Part shown: positions 34,709 through 45,449 of the stretch, in pieces | How the letters are laid out: the number at the start of each line of letters is the position of its first letter | Numbering within the stretch: position 1 is the first letter of the stretch | Source: Microthyrium microscopicum | Taxonomy: Eukaryota > Ascomycota > Dothideomycetes > Microthyriales > Microthyriaceae | Direction: 5' to 3' | DNA length: 64,000 nucleotides | Assembly (NCBI GenBank): GCA_010405405.1 | Contig: MU004230.1 | Span: forward strand, 468,627-532,626 | The notes under the pieces: generated by a model | The model's database searches: none | What the model was told of the DNA's origin: nothing | Seen by the model: the letters and a program-made list of their open reading frames with translations, nothing else | Made by a program: the position numbers and the translations under genes

Positions 34709-35482
34709 ATTACGTGACTCTTTTCAGTTATGCTCAAATGTTTGTATAATTTCTCTTTGCTACCTAGAGGCTAGTACCTGGTGGTAGAATAACGAATATT
34801 ATATCCTTGTAATGCTATAGCTTCTTCTCCAATTCTACACCCTTGAGAATAAACTACCGACTTGAAAAGCAAAGAGAAATCGACCAAGCATCCATTACGT
34901 TTCTGGAGCCTTTAACCTCCAAGTCTGAGCTGAAACACCAACATCCATTCCCAATCCGTCAAGTGATCTTTGAATCTGGCGGATTTATGGTTGGCGAGAT
35001 GGTGCATGGCTCACTATATGGACAGCGCAGAGACATATGCACTTCCGTTGTCCCAAGATCTTCTTGCGAAGCTGTGAGTTAGAGCACTTAGAGCGTGAGC
35101 GTAAATGGTCGCAAACGGGGTTATCCATGAATATTGGAGCCGCCAAAAGTTCCAATCCGCTTGGCCTGCGGAGGTATTTCGAGCGTCCGTGATTCAATTC
35201 CAAAGGTTGTTTTCGAAGTCGATTTCGCTAGCGTGCCGTGATCTGGGTGGCTTTAAAGATTATCTGGGGAAGCAGATCGTCTATCTTATGGGCGGCGCCA
35301 TAAATCGGACCCCTAATCTTTTCCTTCTCCTCTTACTACTCAACGTGACGACGTTCGCTCCTTCACTTCCGTCTAATATTCGTTTTTTTCACTGTCGTTT
35401 ATGATCTTTTCCAGTAAGAAGAATCCACACCCTGCTCGTCCTCTCACGTTCGCTGTCCAATTACGCCTAATACACCTCGATA
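34687..35482. other. Intergenic, includes probable original MPH1 promoter
   Basis: About 800 bases from the right end of the hAT element to the GPI-protein start. Normal base composition returns sharply at the element border. Short frames only. The part next to the element was contiguous with the MPH1 5' flank before insertion. Confidence 0.5.
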
Positions 35483-36056
35483 ATGAAGTCCTACATCATC
35501 GCGATCGCAACCTTTGCGGCCGCCGTTGTCGCTCAAAGCACCTCCACCAACACCGCAGCGACAGCAACCATCAGCCAAAGCCCTCTACAGACATGTCTAG
35601 CCAAGTGTGCATCTACCGACGTCAACTGTCGAGCCACATGCGTTGGAGTGCCACACCCAGGTGATGCACAAGTGACCGAACCGACCAACTGCGTCGCCAA
35701 CTGCGATCAGGGAGACGGTTCTGCGGCGGCCACAGAGAAATATGCTGCTTGCCAAAATGCCTGCATCAGCAGCTATATCATCACCTCTGGGACTGCTGCT
35801 CCAGGCGGCGCGTATACTACCGCCGGTCAGGCTGCTGTCAGTAAGTCTGCTTTGGCCACCGGTTCTGGTGCTTCTGCTGCTGCCAGCGCAAACTCTTGTA
35901 AGATTCCATGCTCTTTACTCGGGGCAAATTAGCTAACACAAATTAGCTGCTTCTGCAAAGTCCTCAAGCGGCATGGCTGCTTCAACTGGTGCCGGTCGTA
36001 TTGGTGGTACTGTGGGCTCGCTCGGGCTCGTGTTTGCAGCTTTCGCTATGCTATAA
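35483..36056 (+). CDS. Secreted, probably GPI-anchored 8-cysteine protein
   Basis: Exons 35483-35897 and 35947-36056 join over a 49-base intron into 174 residues. The N-terminus MKSYIIAIATFAAAVVAQS is a clear signal peptide. The mature part has eight cysteines in two similar blocks: CLAKCASTDVNCRATC and CVANCDQ...CQNAC, each built on CxxxC pairs. A Ser/Ala/Gly-rich stalk follows, then a hydrophobic C-terminus (GGTVGSLGLVFAAFAML) suited to GPI anchoring. The intron lies just before the stalk end, and without splicing the GPI signal would be lost. Proteins of this shape are common at fungal cell walls; the function is unknown. Confidence 0.78.
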
Positions 36057-36246
36057 GCTTCATATTTCTGAAGGTGTAATCGGATTGCATTTGGCGGTTA
36101 AAAGCTTTCGAAAATCTGGCATCAGCGTCATATAATAAATAATGTAATTTTAGTATCACTTGCTCCAAGGTCGTATATTTGTTCTTTTCATATTATTTTT
36201 GCTGTATAGGCCGCAATCCATTACTGGAAATCATGTTGTGCTGGCT

Positions 36247-37294
36247 CTATTTGCTCATTCCGCTAATCATTTCCCGATGAGCAGCTTGGTCTCGATTTCT
36301 TTCGCTCAAAGGAGCAATGCCTATATATTGTTAGACTGAGCGACGTCTGTTGTAAAAACTTACTTCTTAAATCACCAACTACGTCTTTTGCTTTTCCGAA
36401 GTATACTTCTTCTGCAACGGATATCAGTATCACGGTCTTGTCTCGCCGACGAACACATACGCAAAAGATTCCTCATCTTGCCCTCCATGTCCTCGACCAG
36501 TTTGCCAACGTTTGCAACATGACTTGAATCATCTTCCACTGGCATATCCTGCTCGACCTGTCGAACCATGTTGCCACTCAAATCCATTCCACCCAGATTG
36601 TCACTCGAGCTTCCAAGGTTCAGTATGACGGTCGAGGTGAGTTTGTAATGGGCTCGTCGAGCTCGATCTTGTGCCTCGAACACATGGATGCTATCCCAGG
36701 AGCCAGACGACTTGGCTGATGGAGAAACAGCTGCGATTTTGTCAGCACCAGCGCAACAGCAAGAATCATAGCACTAACATTTCTTCAGCAGGACACACCC
36801 TGCAAAGCCATCATCGATATCCCAGAAGTATACACTCGATATACCTCCCTCGAAGTATCTACACCAGTCAGCATAGCTCCACATGCCCTTATGTAAGATG
36901 AACTGACAGCTCCCGGTATACATCAAATGCCTCATTCGCTTTGATCTCCATCTTGCGCACTTTCTCGCTAGGCATTACACTGTCCGTTTCGCCATCTTCT
37001 AGCGGCGGCTCGAACTCATTGCTCCACGGTGACCGCCAGCTGTCGCCGTCTCGGTTATAGTCGCAGCAGAGGAATTCACGACCTGTTTTGCGATCGCGCT
37101 TGACGGCAAGGGGCACGTCGACGGACTCGAGAAGGTCTTCGGTGAGGGAGGGTACGAGGTCGCAGAGCCGGGTGACGTTGACGGCGGTGTCCTTGGGATT
37201 GAGCCGCCGGAGCAGGTCGCTAGGTGGTTAGTTATGGCGGGCGTAGGAGGAAAGACAAGACCTACAGAGCGGCGTCAAATGGGTCGGTGGACAT
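36247..37294 (-). CDS. cap2: F-actin capping protein subunit beta
   Basis: Six exons: 37294-37266, 37219-36908, 36858-36779, 36730-36461, 36411-36364 and 36320-36247, with introns of 43-49 bases, giving 270 residues. The joined protein reads [20 protein letters not shown] at the start, then [77 protein letters not shown] and [20 protein letters not shown]. These are the conserved blocks of the capping protein beta subunit. With the alpha subunit it caps actin barbed ends and limits filament growth at patches. Length fits fungal orthologues (about 270-290). The 5'-most intron follows only 29 coding bases. The donor after exon 2 is GTCAGT. Confidence 0.95.
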
Positions 37295-37801
37295 GGTGGT
37301 GGACGGGAAAATGAATGAAGGGGAATTGGAATGTGTAGATGTCCCGCTTCCCTCAGAACTGATGGTGGGGACGAAGTCAGGGGTCCAAGCTTTGGCTTCA
37401 ACAACACCAACTACATCGCCAGATATGCTCTGCCTTCACATCTGCTTTCGCGCATACATCAATCAAACAAGAGATCGTTTAGTCATTTGCGCTAGATTTC
37501 ATCTACGAGGTTCTAACGCGATCAGCTGGGAACAATCAGAAACCAAGTCGATTGAGCTTGTCCCTGCTGCTTCTAGAGGTCCATTTATACCCCTTTATAT
37601 TGTCACACTACTTCCAGTAATCATCTCATCCATGTCCAATAAGCGTCAAATAAAACTCTCATCTTGATACTAACGCCACTATATAGCCCCCGGAGCTTGA
37701 GATTTCGAGTGCCTGCTCGCGTTTGGGCCATGCGGGCTTTGATTGCAACACATGGTCAAGCTGTCATCAGCAGTCGCTCTTGATGCAGTCAAATAGACCA
37801 A
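37295..37801. other. Intergenic
   Basis: About 500 bases between the capping-protein start and the 3' end of the membrane-protein gene, both minus. A 147-codon plus frame at 37224-37667 overlaps the capping-protein first exon and has no domain character. Confidence 0.4.
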
Positions 37802-38586
37802 TCAAGTAAGCAACAATGCACCAGCCTGAGGATCATCCGAATTGAAAGGCACCGATGAAGTGATGGCCGCCTTCAAGAAGCAATTTACGCCAGTATAATG
37901 TGTCAAGTTGGCTCCCCACGTCAATCCAGAACATTGTGGTAAGGCTTTGGCGCTATTACGAGCTGCGCAGCTATCAATACAGTCAGTGAAGCTGTACTGT
38001 CTCGAGCTATCGATGTTGCCGGTAGTGGTTTTGAAGTCTGTCTTGCAAAGAAGGAGAAAGTTGTAGGTGGAAGATCCAGAGTTTGTGGAGTAACTGGTGC
38101 CATTTATGCGTGGACAGTCGAGAGCAAGAATGCCACTTGTTGGCCTAGGAGCACCGGAGCTTGACGAGGATGTACTTTCATGCGTCGTGGTGGTCGGGCT
38201 TGATGAAGTCGTGGATGATATCGTGGAAGTTGGGACGACATCTTTCTTCTTCTTTGCCTGTGTACCACCCACAGCGCCACCCACAACGGCTCCAACTACC
38301 AGTATTATTGCCACGGCTAGGAGTAATGCGATCCTGCTACTGAGGGCGAACCGAGCTTTTGGCTGAGCATTGTTCAGGTCGTTATATGGTTGGTAATGGT
38401 TGTCAACCTTGGCATCTGCTTGTTTTTCTTCTGTTTGGTAGAATCGCATGAGAAATCGCGCCCAAAAGATGGTTTTAGGATTTGTTACGAACCTACCAGA
38501 ACTTCTGGTGCCTGTTCCGGACGCGAAACAGGTTGTTGATTACTGACGACTTGCATGCCCTCGTGGCTAGGATATGCGTCAGCCAT
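37802..38586 (-). CDS. Type II single-pass membrane protein with Cys-containing extracellular domain
   Basis: Exon 1 (38586-38493) and exon 2 (38430-37802) give 240 residues if the donor GTTCGT is used; the overlapping GTAGGT would shift the frame. The cytoplasmic N-terminus of about 60 residues is Gln/Pro-rich (MADAYPSHEGMQVVSNQQP). A single membrane segment follows (IALLLAVAIILVVGAVVGGAVGG), then KKKK, a Ser/Thr-rich stalk, and a C-terminal domain with cysteines (LDCPRING, LLLCKTDF, DCIDSCAAR, PQCSGLTW, VNCFLKA). The CxDxCA and CxGxxW spacing resembles PAN/Apple-like modules in fungal surface proteins. The function is unknown. The first exon is the less certain part. Confidence 0.65.
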
Positions 38587-39652
38587 CTGGCCGTATATAT
38601 TCCTGCAGATCGACAGTTTCCCTTTGGCCAAAAAGACGAATATAATATCGAGTGCTTCTTCTCCAAGAAGCCATCGATATTGGAGAGCAGTAGATGTCAA
38701 AAGAAGGTATGGATGAAGGTACCACACAACAAGTGCGGAGTGAACAGGGGCGTCTTGGGACAAGCCATTTCGTTAAGCGCCACAACGTTACACTGAGGAT
38801 AAAAACTTATGGACTGCCTGATTGAGCACGCATTGCATGTTACCTTGCCGAACCATGAACAATGCTGGTTCAGAATCATACCAGCATCACGGTCATGCAA
38901 ACGAGACTTCGAAGATATTTCTGCCAGTGCTCTATCAAAGCCTGAACTCACATTGAATTATTAGCACAAGAACTGCTCGAATCCATTCTATATATTGCGG
39001 TTTAACAGTCTTGAATATTGTCTCATAGGCTGATTAAGTGGCTGTGTTTTAAGGGGTAACATTTGATCAGGCTGTGTGATAGGGCTCACTGGTACTGTGC
39101 GCTGTAGATTTTGATACCTACTATGTAAATATCAGCCATTGGAAACAACGGGTTGTTTCTGGATCGTAGAAGTAGCTACAAAAGCTATGTGTTTTACCAG
39201 AACGCAACGCATGAGATAAAGCACTCGGCCAATCAATTGGCGTTGCAATAGCTGTGTGAAGCCTTATTTGGTTTCGCAGTAAGATGCATCTCAGCTCAGG
39301 TTGGAGTACCTTGTTTCTAAATGTTCTAGAAAGCTTCCTAAGAGTTTAAGCAACAATAGTATGGAATTTGTTTGCTCCCAAGCATTCCCTATCGCCCGAA
39401 AGGACGCAACACAGTAGCCGGGTGGGGATCGGCATATGGATTAAACCAGACCGATAGCTTGCAGCAAAACACAATCACGATATCGGCCGCAGAGAAAGGT
39501 ATCCACTGACTCACATCTAACTTACTCTTACTACTTTTGGTCACTGATAAGCTTCATTTTATAGAGAGTCGACGAAAACAGGAAGCAACCCAATCTGAAC
39601 TTCTTAAATACTCCTACCATTGAATCGTCATACACTGATACTCGGCGCCACA
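38587..39652. other. Divergent intergenic region
   Basis: About 1.07 kb between the membrane-protein gene (minus) and the GGT gene (plus). Only short frames; no repeat seen. Confidence 0.4.
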
Positions 39653-41590
39653 ATGGCTTCCACCACTAAACCTATGTACCACTTTCCATCACGACGAAGC
39701 GTCGTCCACAGTCTCAAAGGCATCGTATCATCCAGCCAGCCTATAGCCAGCCAAGTCGGCGTTCGAATCCTCGAACAAGGCGGTAATGCTGCTGTATCTA
39801 CCCTCCTTTGCGCCTCTTCAATCCACCATACTGACAATCTTTCAGGATGCCGCCGTCGCCGTCGCCGCAGTGCTTAATCTCACTGAACCAAACAGCTGTG
39901 GTATAGGCGGCGACATGTTCTGCATGTTTTACGACGCTTCTAACGGCAAAATCCGCGCGCTCAACGGCTCCGGTCGCAGCGCCGCCAACTCGTCGCTTGA
40001 GAGCATTCGCGCGGACCTGGGTATTCAGGAAGGCCGTATTCCAACGACGAGTGTGCATTCAGTCACGGTACCTGGAGCAGCGGCGGGATGGGTAGACACG
40101 GTAGAAAAGTTTGGGAGTGGAAATTTGAGTTTGGCGGAGGTGTTGGCACCCGCAATTCGATTGGGCGAGGAGGGATATCCGATCTCTGAGATTGCTGCTT
40201 ATTCGGTATGTGTTCCACTTTCGATTGGGGGAGGTCTGGTACTAATATGGTGTTTCAGTGGAACAAGAGTGAGAAGCGGATAAAGGAGGCGTCGATGTTT
40301 GGGCATGAGCTTTTGAAGCCTGATACACATGCGGAGGGCGGATATCGGGCCCCAAAGGTAGGTGAGATCATGACGAATCGGACGTTGGCACATACGTTCA
40401 AGCAAGTTGCGAAGCATGGCAAGGCTGGGTTCTATCAAGGATCTGTGGCTCATGCGATTGTCAAGGAGACGACGAGACAGGGTGGCCATTTGACACTGGA
40501 GGACCTCAGGTCTCATGGCGATGCTGGAAGTGAGGAGACGGAGCCGATATCTATACGTCTAACTGCTCTGGGCGTAAACGCTGATAGGGGAGGTCTCAAT
40601 GTCTACGAACATATGCCCAATGGTCAAGGAATCGTAGCGCTAATGTCGCTGGGCATAATACAAGAGCTTGAGAAAACGGGACAGATCAAGAAATGGTCGA
40701 TATCAGAACACAACAGCGTGGAGTAAGCACAACACCCCCATCCCAGCCCAGCCTAACCCGTACTAACATGTCTCTCCAGCCATCTACACCCAGTGATCGA
40801 ATCCCTCCGGCTGGGCTTCGCCGACGCCCACTGGTACGTAACCGACCCCAACGTCATCTCCGTCCCAACAGCAGAGTTGCTATCACCAGCCTACCTCTCC
40901 ACCCGCGCCGCTCTCTACAAATCCACCACCGCCCTCCCTCAAGACCTCACCCACGGATCCCCCGCCCTCTCCTCCAGCGACACCGTCTACTTCAGCGTCG
41001 CCGACGAAGCTGGCAACGCCTGCAGTTTCATCTTCAGCAACTATCTCGGCTTTGGATCCGCCATCGTCCCACCCGGCTGCGGCTTCACTTTACAAAACCG
41101 CGGCTCAAACTTCAACATTCCAGCACCAGGCTCGTCGCATCCGAATGAATATGCGCCATCCAAGAGGCCATATCATACGATTATTCCGGCATTAGCGACA
41201 CATGCGGATACGGGCGAGTTGGCGCATGTGCTGGGTGTGATGGGTGGGTTTATGCAGCCGCAGGGACATGTGCAGGTTTTGTTGAATATGCATGTATTTG
41301 GGATGGATGAGCAGAGTGCGTTGGATGCGCCGCGTATTTGTATTGGGGAGGGGATGCCTGATGCGGATGGGACGGTGAAGGGGATGATTATCTCGGTGGA
41401 GGAGGGTATACCGGAGGAGACGATAGAGGGTTTGAAGAAGCTGGGACATGAGGTTGTTTTGGTGACGGGACACGATAGGAGTACGTTTGGACGGGGGCAG
41501 GTTATTACGAAGAGAGTGGATGGAGGACGAGTGGTGTGGAGTGCTGGGAGTGATCCGAGAGCAGATGGGGCGGCGATGCCGGTTGTTTAG
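39653..41590 (+). CDS. Gamma-glutamyltranspeptidase family protein
   Basis: Four exons (39653-39793, 39846-40205, 40259-40722, 40780-41590) give 591 residues. The spliced junctions rebuild family motifs: EQGGNA|ADAAVAVAAVLN and NSVDHLHPVIESLRLGFADA. Other blocks are NSCGIGGDMFCMFYD, VPGAAAGWVDTVEKFG and MPNGQGIVALMSLGI. The mature small-subunit start is likely Thr390 in SSSDTVYFSVAD, aligning with the autocatalytic nucleophile. These enzymes hydrolyse or transfer gamma-glutamyl groups (glutathione turnover) and include cephalosporin-acylase-like members. No signal peptide or N-terminal membrane anchor is visible, unlike the classic secreted or vacuolar enzyme, so an intracellular enzyme with another gamma-glutamyl or acyl substrate is possible. 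Base use shifts between exons, with exon 4 starting very C-rich. Confidence 0.9.
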
Positions 41591-41791
41591 AGATCTAAGA
41601 TGTGATTATGAATACCATTGGGTGGGTCGACAGCGTTGTGTAGCGATATGTATGGCCGTATCGATGTCCAGGAGGACTGTATCGTTATCAGAACGACTCG
41701 AGAGAACTGGACTACTAGATGCCATATTCGGGAGTTGTCGACCAACGACTTGAACTTTTGAACAATTATTATGTTTTCGTCTATAGTATAT

Positions 41792-42799
41792 CTAAAACTC
41801 AAAGTCAAGCTTGCTAGAGGGTATCTCAACCAACGCTTTAGGTATTATTTCAACAGATATGTTCTTGACAATCTGATCAACCTCCTCAGGTGAAAAGTCT
41901 AGCTCACCCTGGAGCCATCCTCTTGCTCCATTGCGTTTGCCATCTCCATACTGTAAATTGAGAGACTTGTTGAACTCTTCCATCGTCTTCATGTTCACAC
42001 TTCCTAGCTGAAGGACACCAGGCTGATCATAAGCGTTCTCACCCAACCAAGCTTTGAGATTCTTAATGAGCAGCTCGCGGTCTCGCTCAGTGCCCAGCCT
42101 CGTGAGCATATAGTCCTCTGCTATGACATGCACTGGGCAATCCGTCAGATTGAAGAGCAGCGCAGCCAGTACACCGGTTCTATCTTTGCCAGCTGTCCGA
42201 GTAGTAAGCATACACTGCGAAGTTGCACAATGATATTACTCACCAGTGCAATGGAACAAGAACGGCCGCCGAGGATTATCGCGAATAAACTCAAACACCA
42301 GCTTGAAGATCGCACCCTGCACACGTAACACATCTCCATAAATCTTCATAAACCCATCTAGGCCATCATTCGCCACAAAATCCGCCGGATCAATCTGCTG
42401 CGGTGGTACTTCTGGCGGCACCCACACGGTTGTAACACCAGTCACCTCCGGACTTGGATCACGCAACCTCTCCTTCTCCACACGAAGATCGAAGATCGTA
42501 TGTATTTGGCACACATCGCGCAGAAAAGCCAAGTCATCTGGTTTCATTTTGTGCAGCGTACCTGACCGGTAACAGAGTGCGGGCCGAACCGTAGAGCGTT
42601 CCAAGGAACCAATGTCACGCAGATTCAGGGCGCTAGCAAGCGGAATGAAAGGCGGGCTGGTAATAGCAACTGCCAACTCATGTTCGTCAATGGCGGCAGT
42701 GATTGGTGTGTGGGCTAGATTTAGGAGGTTGCTGTATTCTTTAGGCATGCTGGCCCAGGCGGTGTGTGCTGGCTTGGGGTTGGTTAGGAGATGAGCCAT
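41792..42799 (-). CDS. Protein tyrosine/serine phosphatase (DSP-like, Y_phosphatase3 type)
   Basis: Exons 42799-42244 and 42192-41792 give 318 residues. The 51-base intron falls inside the active-site loop; splicing makes FHCTAGKDRTG, the HCxxGxxR signature with Cys184 as nucleophile and an Arg at the proper distance. Upstream are SALNLRDIGSLE and CYRSGTLHKM, the N-terminal motif of this fungal/bacterial family, and IFDLRVEKER. Members dephosphorylate phosphotyrosine or phosphoinositides; the substrate is not known here. The gene converges on GGT with 201 bases between stops. Confidence 0.88.
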
Positions 42800-43267
42800 T
42801 GTGAGGGGCGCCTCGGACGAGACAATTTTATAGCTTTTGCGTGTGTTGAACGAAAGTAGGAGCCTAAAGCTTGGTATTCCAGAATGTTTTTAAATAGATT
42901 GGGTGGTGCCTGGTGTACGAAGTGATCGCATTGAATACGATGAAAAGGAGGTTGTTGGCCTCGCCAGGGGTAGAGTAGATTGAGTGCTTTGCGTTGAGGT
43001 TGAAGTTGGAAGAGGGGTGAAGAAAGAGACCTTACCGGAAGAAATCTGCAAGTAGTTACATCCTGGATCCATTTTGTCTATAAAAATCTTTGTGCCGGTG
43101 ATGTGGTTGGGTTCCCTGCGTAAAATATGTCTTCTTTTGGTGCCACTGCGTCAGACCGCATCCGAGATGCACAAAACTCCATGCTATTCCCTATTCGGAT
43201 CTCCCAATTCTCCGACTTGTAACTCTCTTGTGGTTCTCAAATTTGACTTTTTGATGTCAGATGAATC
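42800..43267. other. Divergent promoter region
   Basis: 468 bases between the phosphatase and beta-lactamase-fold starts. No gene visible. Confidence 0.4.
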
Positions 43268-44431
43268 ATGTTGAAGACTGCAATATGGCTTACAGTGCTC
43301 TATTATGTGACCTCGGTTTTTGCCAGCCAGATACCATTGCTGGCTGATGGGCCTCGCAGCGTACAGTACATCGATCATGTCGAGTTCAACTCCACGATCA
43401 AAGCTTTCATGATTGAACGTAATATTCCTGGACTCAGTCTGGCCATTTTCGACAAATCAGACATTGTATACGCAGCTGGCCATGGCTATGCGAAGATGGC
43501 AATAGAGCTGGTTAACACATACCATCGCTTCCGGCTGGCCAGCATATCCAAAAGCATCACAGCAATCTCTATCATGCATCTTGCCGACAAGGGAAAGCTC
43601 AATTTGACAAATACCGTCTTCGGGTCAAAGGGAATCCTCAAGTTCAAATACGGCACTAAACCATATACAGAATGGGAAGAAGCCATCACTGTCCAACATC
43701 TCCTCGAACACTCATCAGGTTTCGTCAATAGCGACATGTGCGGAACGGACTGTGATCCCACATACTTCCCACGATTCAGGGCTTTGGATCAATGGCAGCT
43801 GATATCAACGCTGCTGGACGAGTACGATCCGAGCCATGAGCCAGGCACATTTGCTGATTACTCAAACTTTGGATACTTCATTCTTGGACGCATTGTTGAG
43901 CAAGTATCAGGTACATCACCATACGAGACCTATGTCCGCGAAAAGATCCTGCGCCCACTCGGTGTGGTCGATATGCGGATAGCTACAGATCAGCGCAGAA
44001 ACCACGAAGTCGTCTACTATGCCGGAGCAGACGAAGATGACCCATATGAATTTCATGTTTCGCGGCGTGACAGCGTAGGCGCGTGGATTGCGACTCCCGT
44101 TGATCTGCTGCTCATATCAAAAGCAATCGGTGGATTCGCTGGCCAAAAGCAGCTACTAAGTGACAGTGTAAGAGTCGCCATGTTCAATGAGACTGGTGTT
44201 CCAGATTCTCACTTTGCCAAAGGCTGGACCGTTAATGTTACGGATGGGCGAATAAGAGCGGCATGGAAAGATGGAAGCTATCAGGGAACAAGTTCGATGC
44301 TATATCTCGATTTTGAACGCAACATATCGTGGGCCGCGGTCGCTAATAGGATGATCAAGACTGAAGGGGATTTTGACGGGTCGAGAGATTTGACAACCTT
44401 GGTCAACGGGTTAATATCAAAATGGAAATAA
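43268..44431 (+). CDS. Secreted beta-lactamase-fold serine hydrolase
   Basis: Single exon, 387 residues. The N-terminus MLKTAIWLTVLYYVTSVFAS is a signal peptide. The class C beta-lactamase / penicillin-binding fold is shown by RLASISKSITA with the SxxK pair Ser92/Lys95, by the second motif Tyr198-Ser-Asn200 in TFADYSNFGY, by HLLEHSSGF and by ILRPLGVVDM. The third motif (K/H-[ST]-G) is unclear; a candidate is GSYQGT near residue 337. Several NxS/T sites fit secretion. Fungal members are usually esterases, peptidases or hydrolases of cyclic substrates, not antibiotic-resistance enzymes. The frame needs no intron, unlike most neighbours. Confidence 0.85.
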   Translation: MLKTAIWLTVLYYVTSVFASQIPLLADGPRSVQYIDHVEFNSTIKAFMIERNIPGLSLAIFDKSDIVYAAGHGYAKMAIELVNTYHRFRLASISKSITAISIMHLADKGKLNLTNTVFGSKGILKFKYGTKPYTEWEEAITVQHLLEHSSGFVNSDMCGTDCDPTYFPRFRALDQWQLISTLLDEYDPSHEPGTFADYSNFGYFILGRIVEQVSGTSPYETYVREKILRPLGVVDMRIATDQRRNHEVVYYAGADEDDPYEFHVSRRDSVGAWIATPVDLLLISKAIGGFAGQKQLLSDSVRVAMFNETGVPDSHFAKGWTVNVTDGRIRAAWKDGSYQGTSSMLYLDFERNISWAAVANRMIKTEGDFDGSRDLTTLVNGLISKWK

Positions 44432-45449
44432 CCATGATTTAGCACAGAAACGTTAATAAACCACAATTAAAGCACGCTGCAATTGAACCAAAACAAAGCA
44501 CGATATACGTGTATACCAAAGCAATGGTTTGCTTGAAGTGATTTGCGGTTTCCTGCAGCTTACCGAGAAGCTGGTGAGATCTGTCCCAGTCTTCTGGAGA
44601 GTTCTATGTTCCCCCAGGGGAAGAATGGATTACTACTCGTGCTGATGACTGTGCTGAACAAGGCAAAAATAGATGAAATGGTCAAGTAAGACAGCTTTTG
44701 CCGCTGGTGGCACATCTCGCAAGGGATGCCAAATTGTAAACAAAGTCGAAAGTTGGGCACAAACATGAGAAGAGTCGGGATGGAGTTCCTCCAGCTTGCA
44801 AATGCACAAAGTGAAAAACAATCAGGCGCCACTCTCTCACAGTACCAAATTGGGAAGTCTTAGTGGCTGATGGAAGATGGTCGAAAACTCTGGAAGCGAA
44901 GGAAGAGGCCGTGTGTCCCAAACGGGTTACGCTCTTAATCTCTACCACCAAAAAGTTCAGGCTACGCCCCCAACGACTCAACTACTCCCCACTGCAACAA
45001 CATCGGACACAGCCCTGATCACTTTTTACATCCGCCGCTTCTTCCCCTCCAACTATCATCTCAGTTGCTCCTACGACCTCTTCAACTGTAAAATACCTTC
45101 ATCTCTCCATCCTATTGCGACGGGTAAGTGCATTACTCTCACTTGCTGAAAAATCAGCACTCCCCAGTCCCGACGGCTGAACCCGCAGCCGTATTTATCA
45201 GTCGCCGATTCCCCTGCATCCCAGCCTACCAATATCTGCGGCTACCAAGCTCTGCTCTTCAACTGCTAACTGGTACAATCTTTAGACTGCTACGTCCTCA
45301 AGACCCACGTTCCTAGATCCTGCGTTTCCAAGGGCCTACTATATCTTCAAAACCCAAACTTAGAGCACCGCAATCCGCAAATCAGCCCAACAGTTTACTT
45401 TACCAAGTCGTCGCCTGCATTCTATATCTAGACCACCCAAATCGTTACA
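44432..45449. other. Intergenic, upstream of the DnaJ gene
   Basis: About 1 kb. The 3' half is C/T-rich like a promoter and leader. Small frames at 44560-44981 on the minus strand lack protein character. I looked for heat-shock elements (alternating GAA/TTC blocks) and saw no convincing array. Confidence 0.4.

Noticed and set aside
37224-37667. 147-codon plus frame antisense to the first exon of the capping-protein gene
   Set aside because: It overlaps a confidently spliced gene and has no domain.
39764-39774. GTTCGAATCC resembling a tRNA B box
   Set aside because: It lies inside GGT exon 1, and no A box or cloverleaf fits around it.
44432-45449. Possible heat-shock elements upstream of the DnaJ gene
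   Set aside because: GAA and TTC blocks occur but not in alternating five-base spacing.
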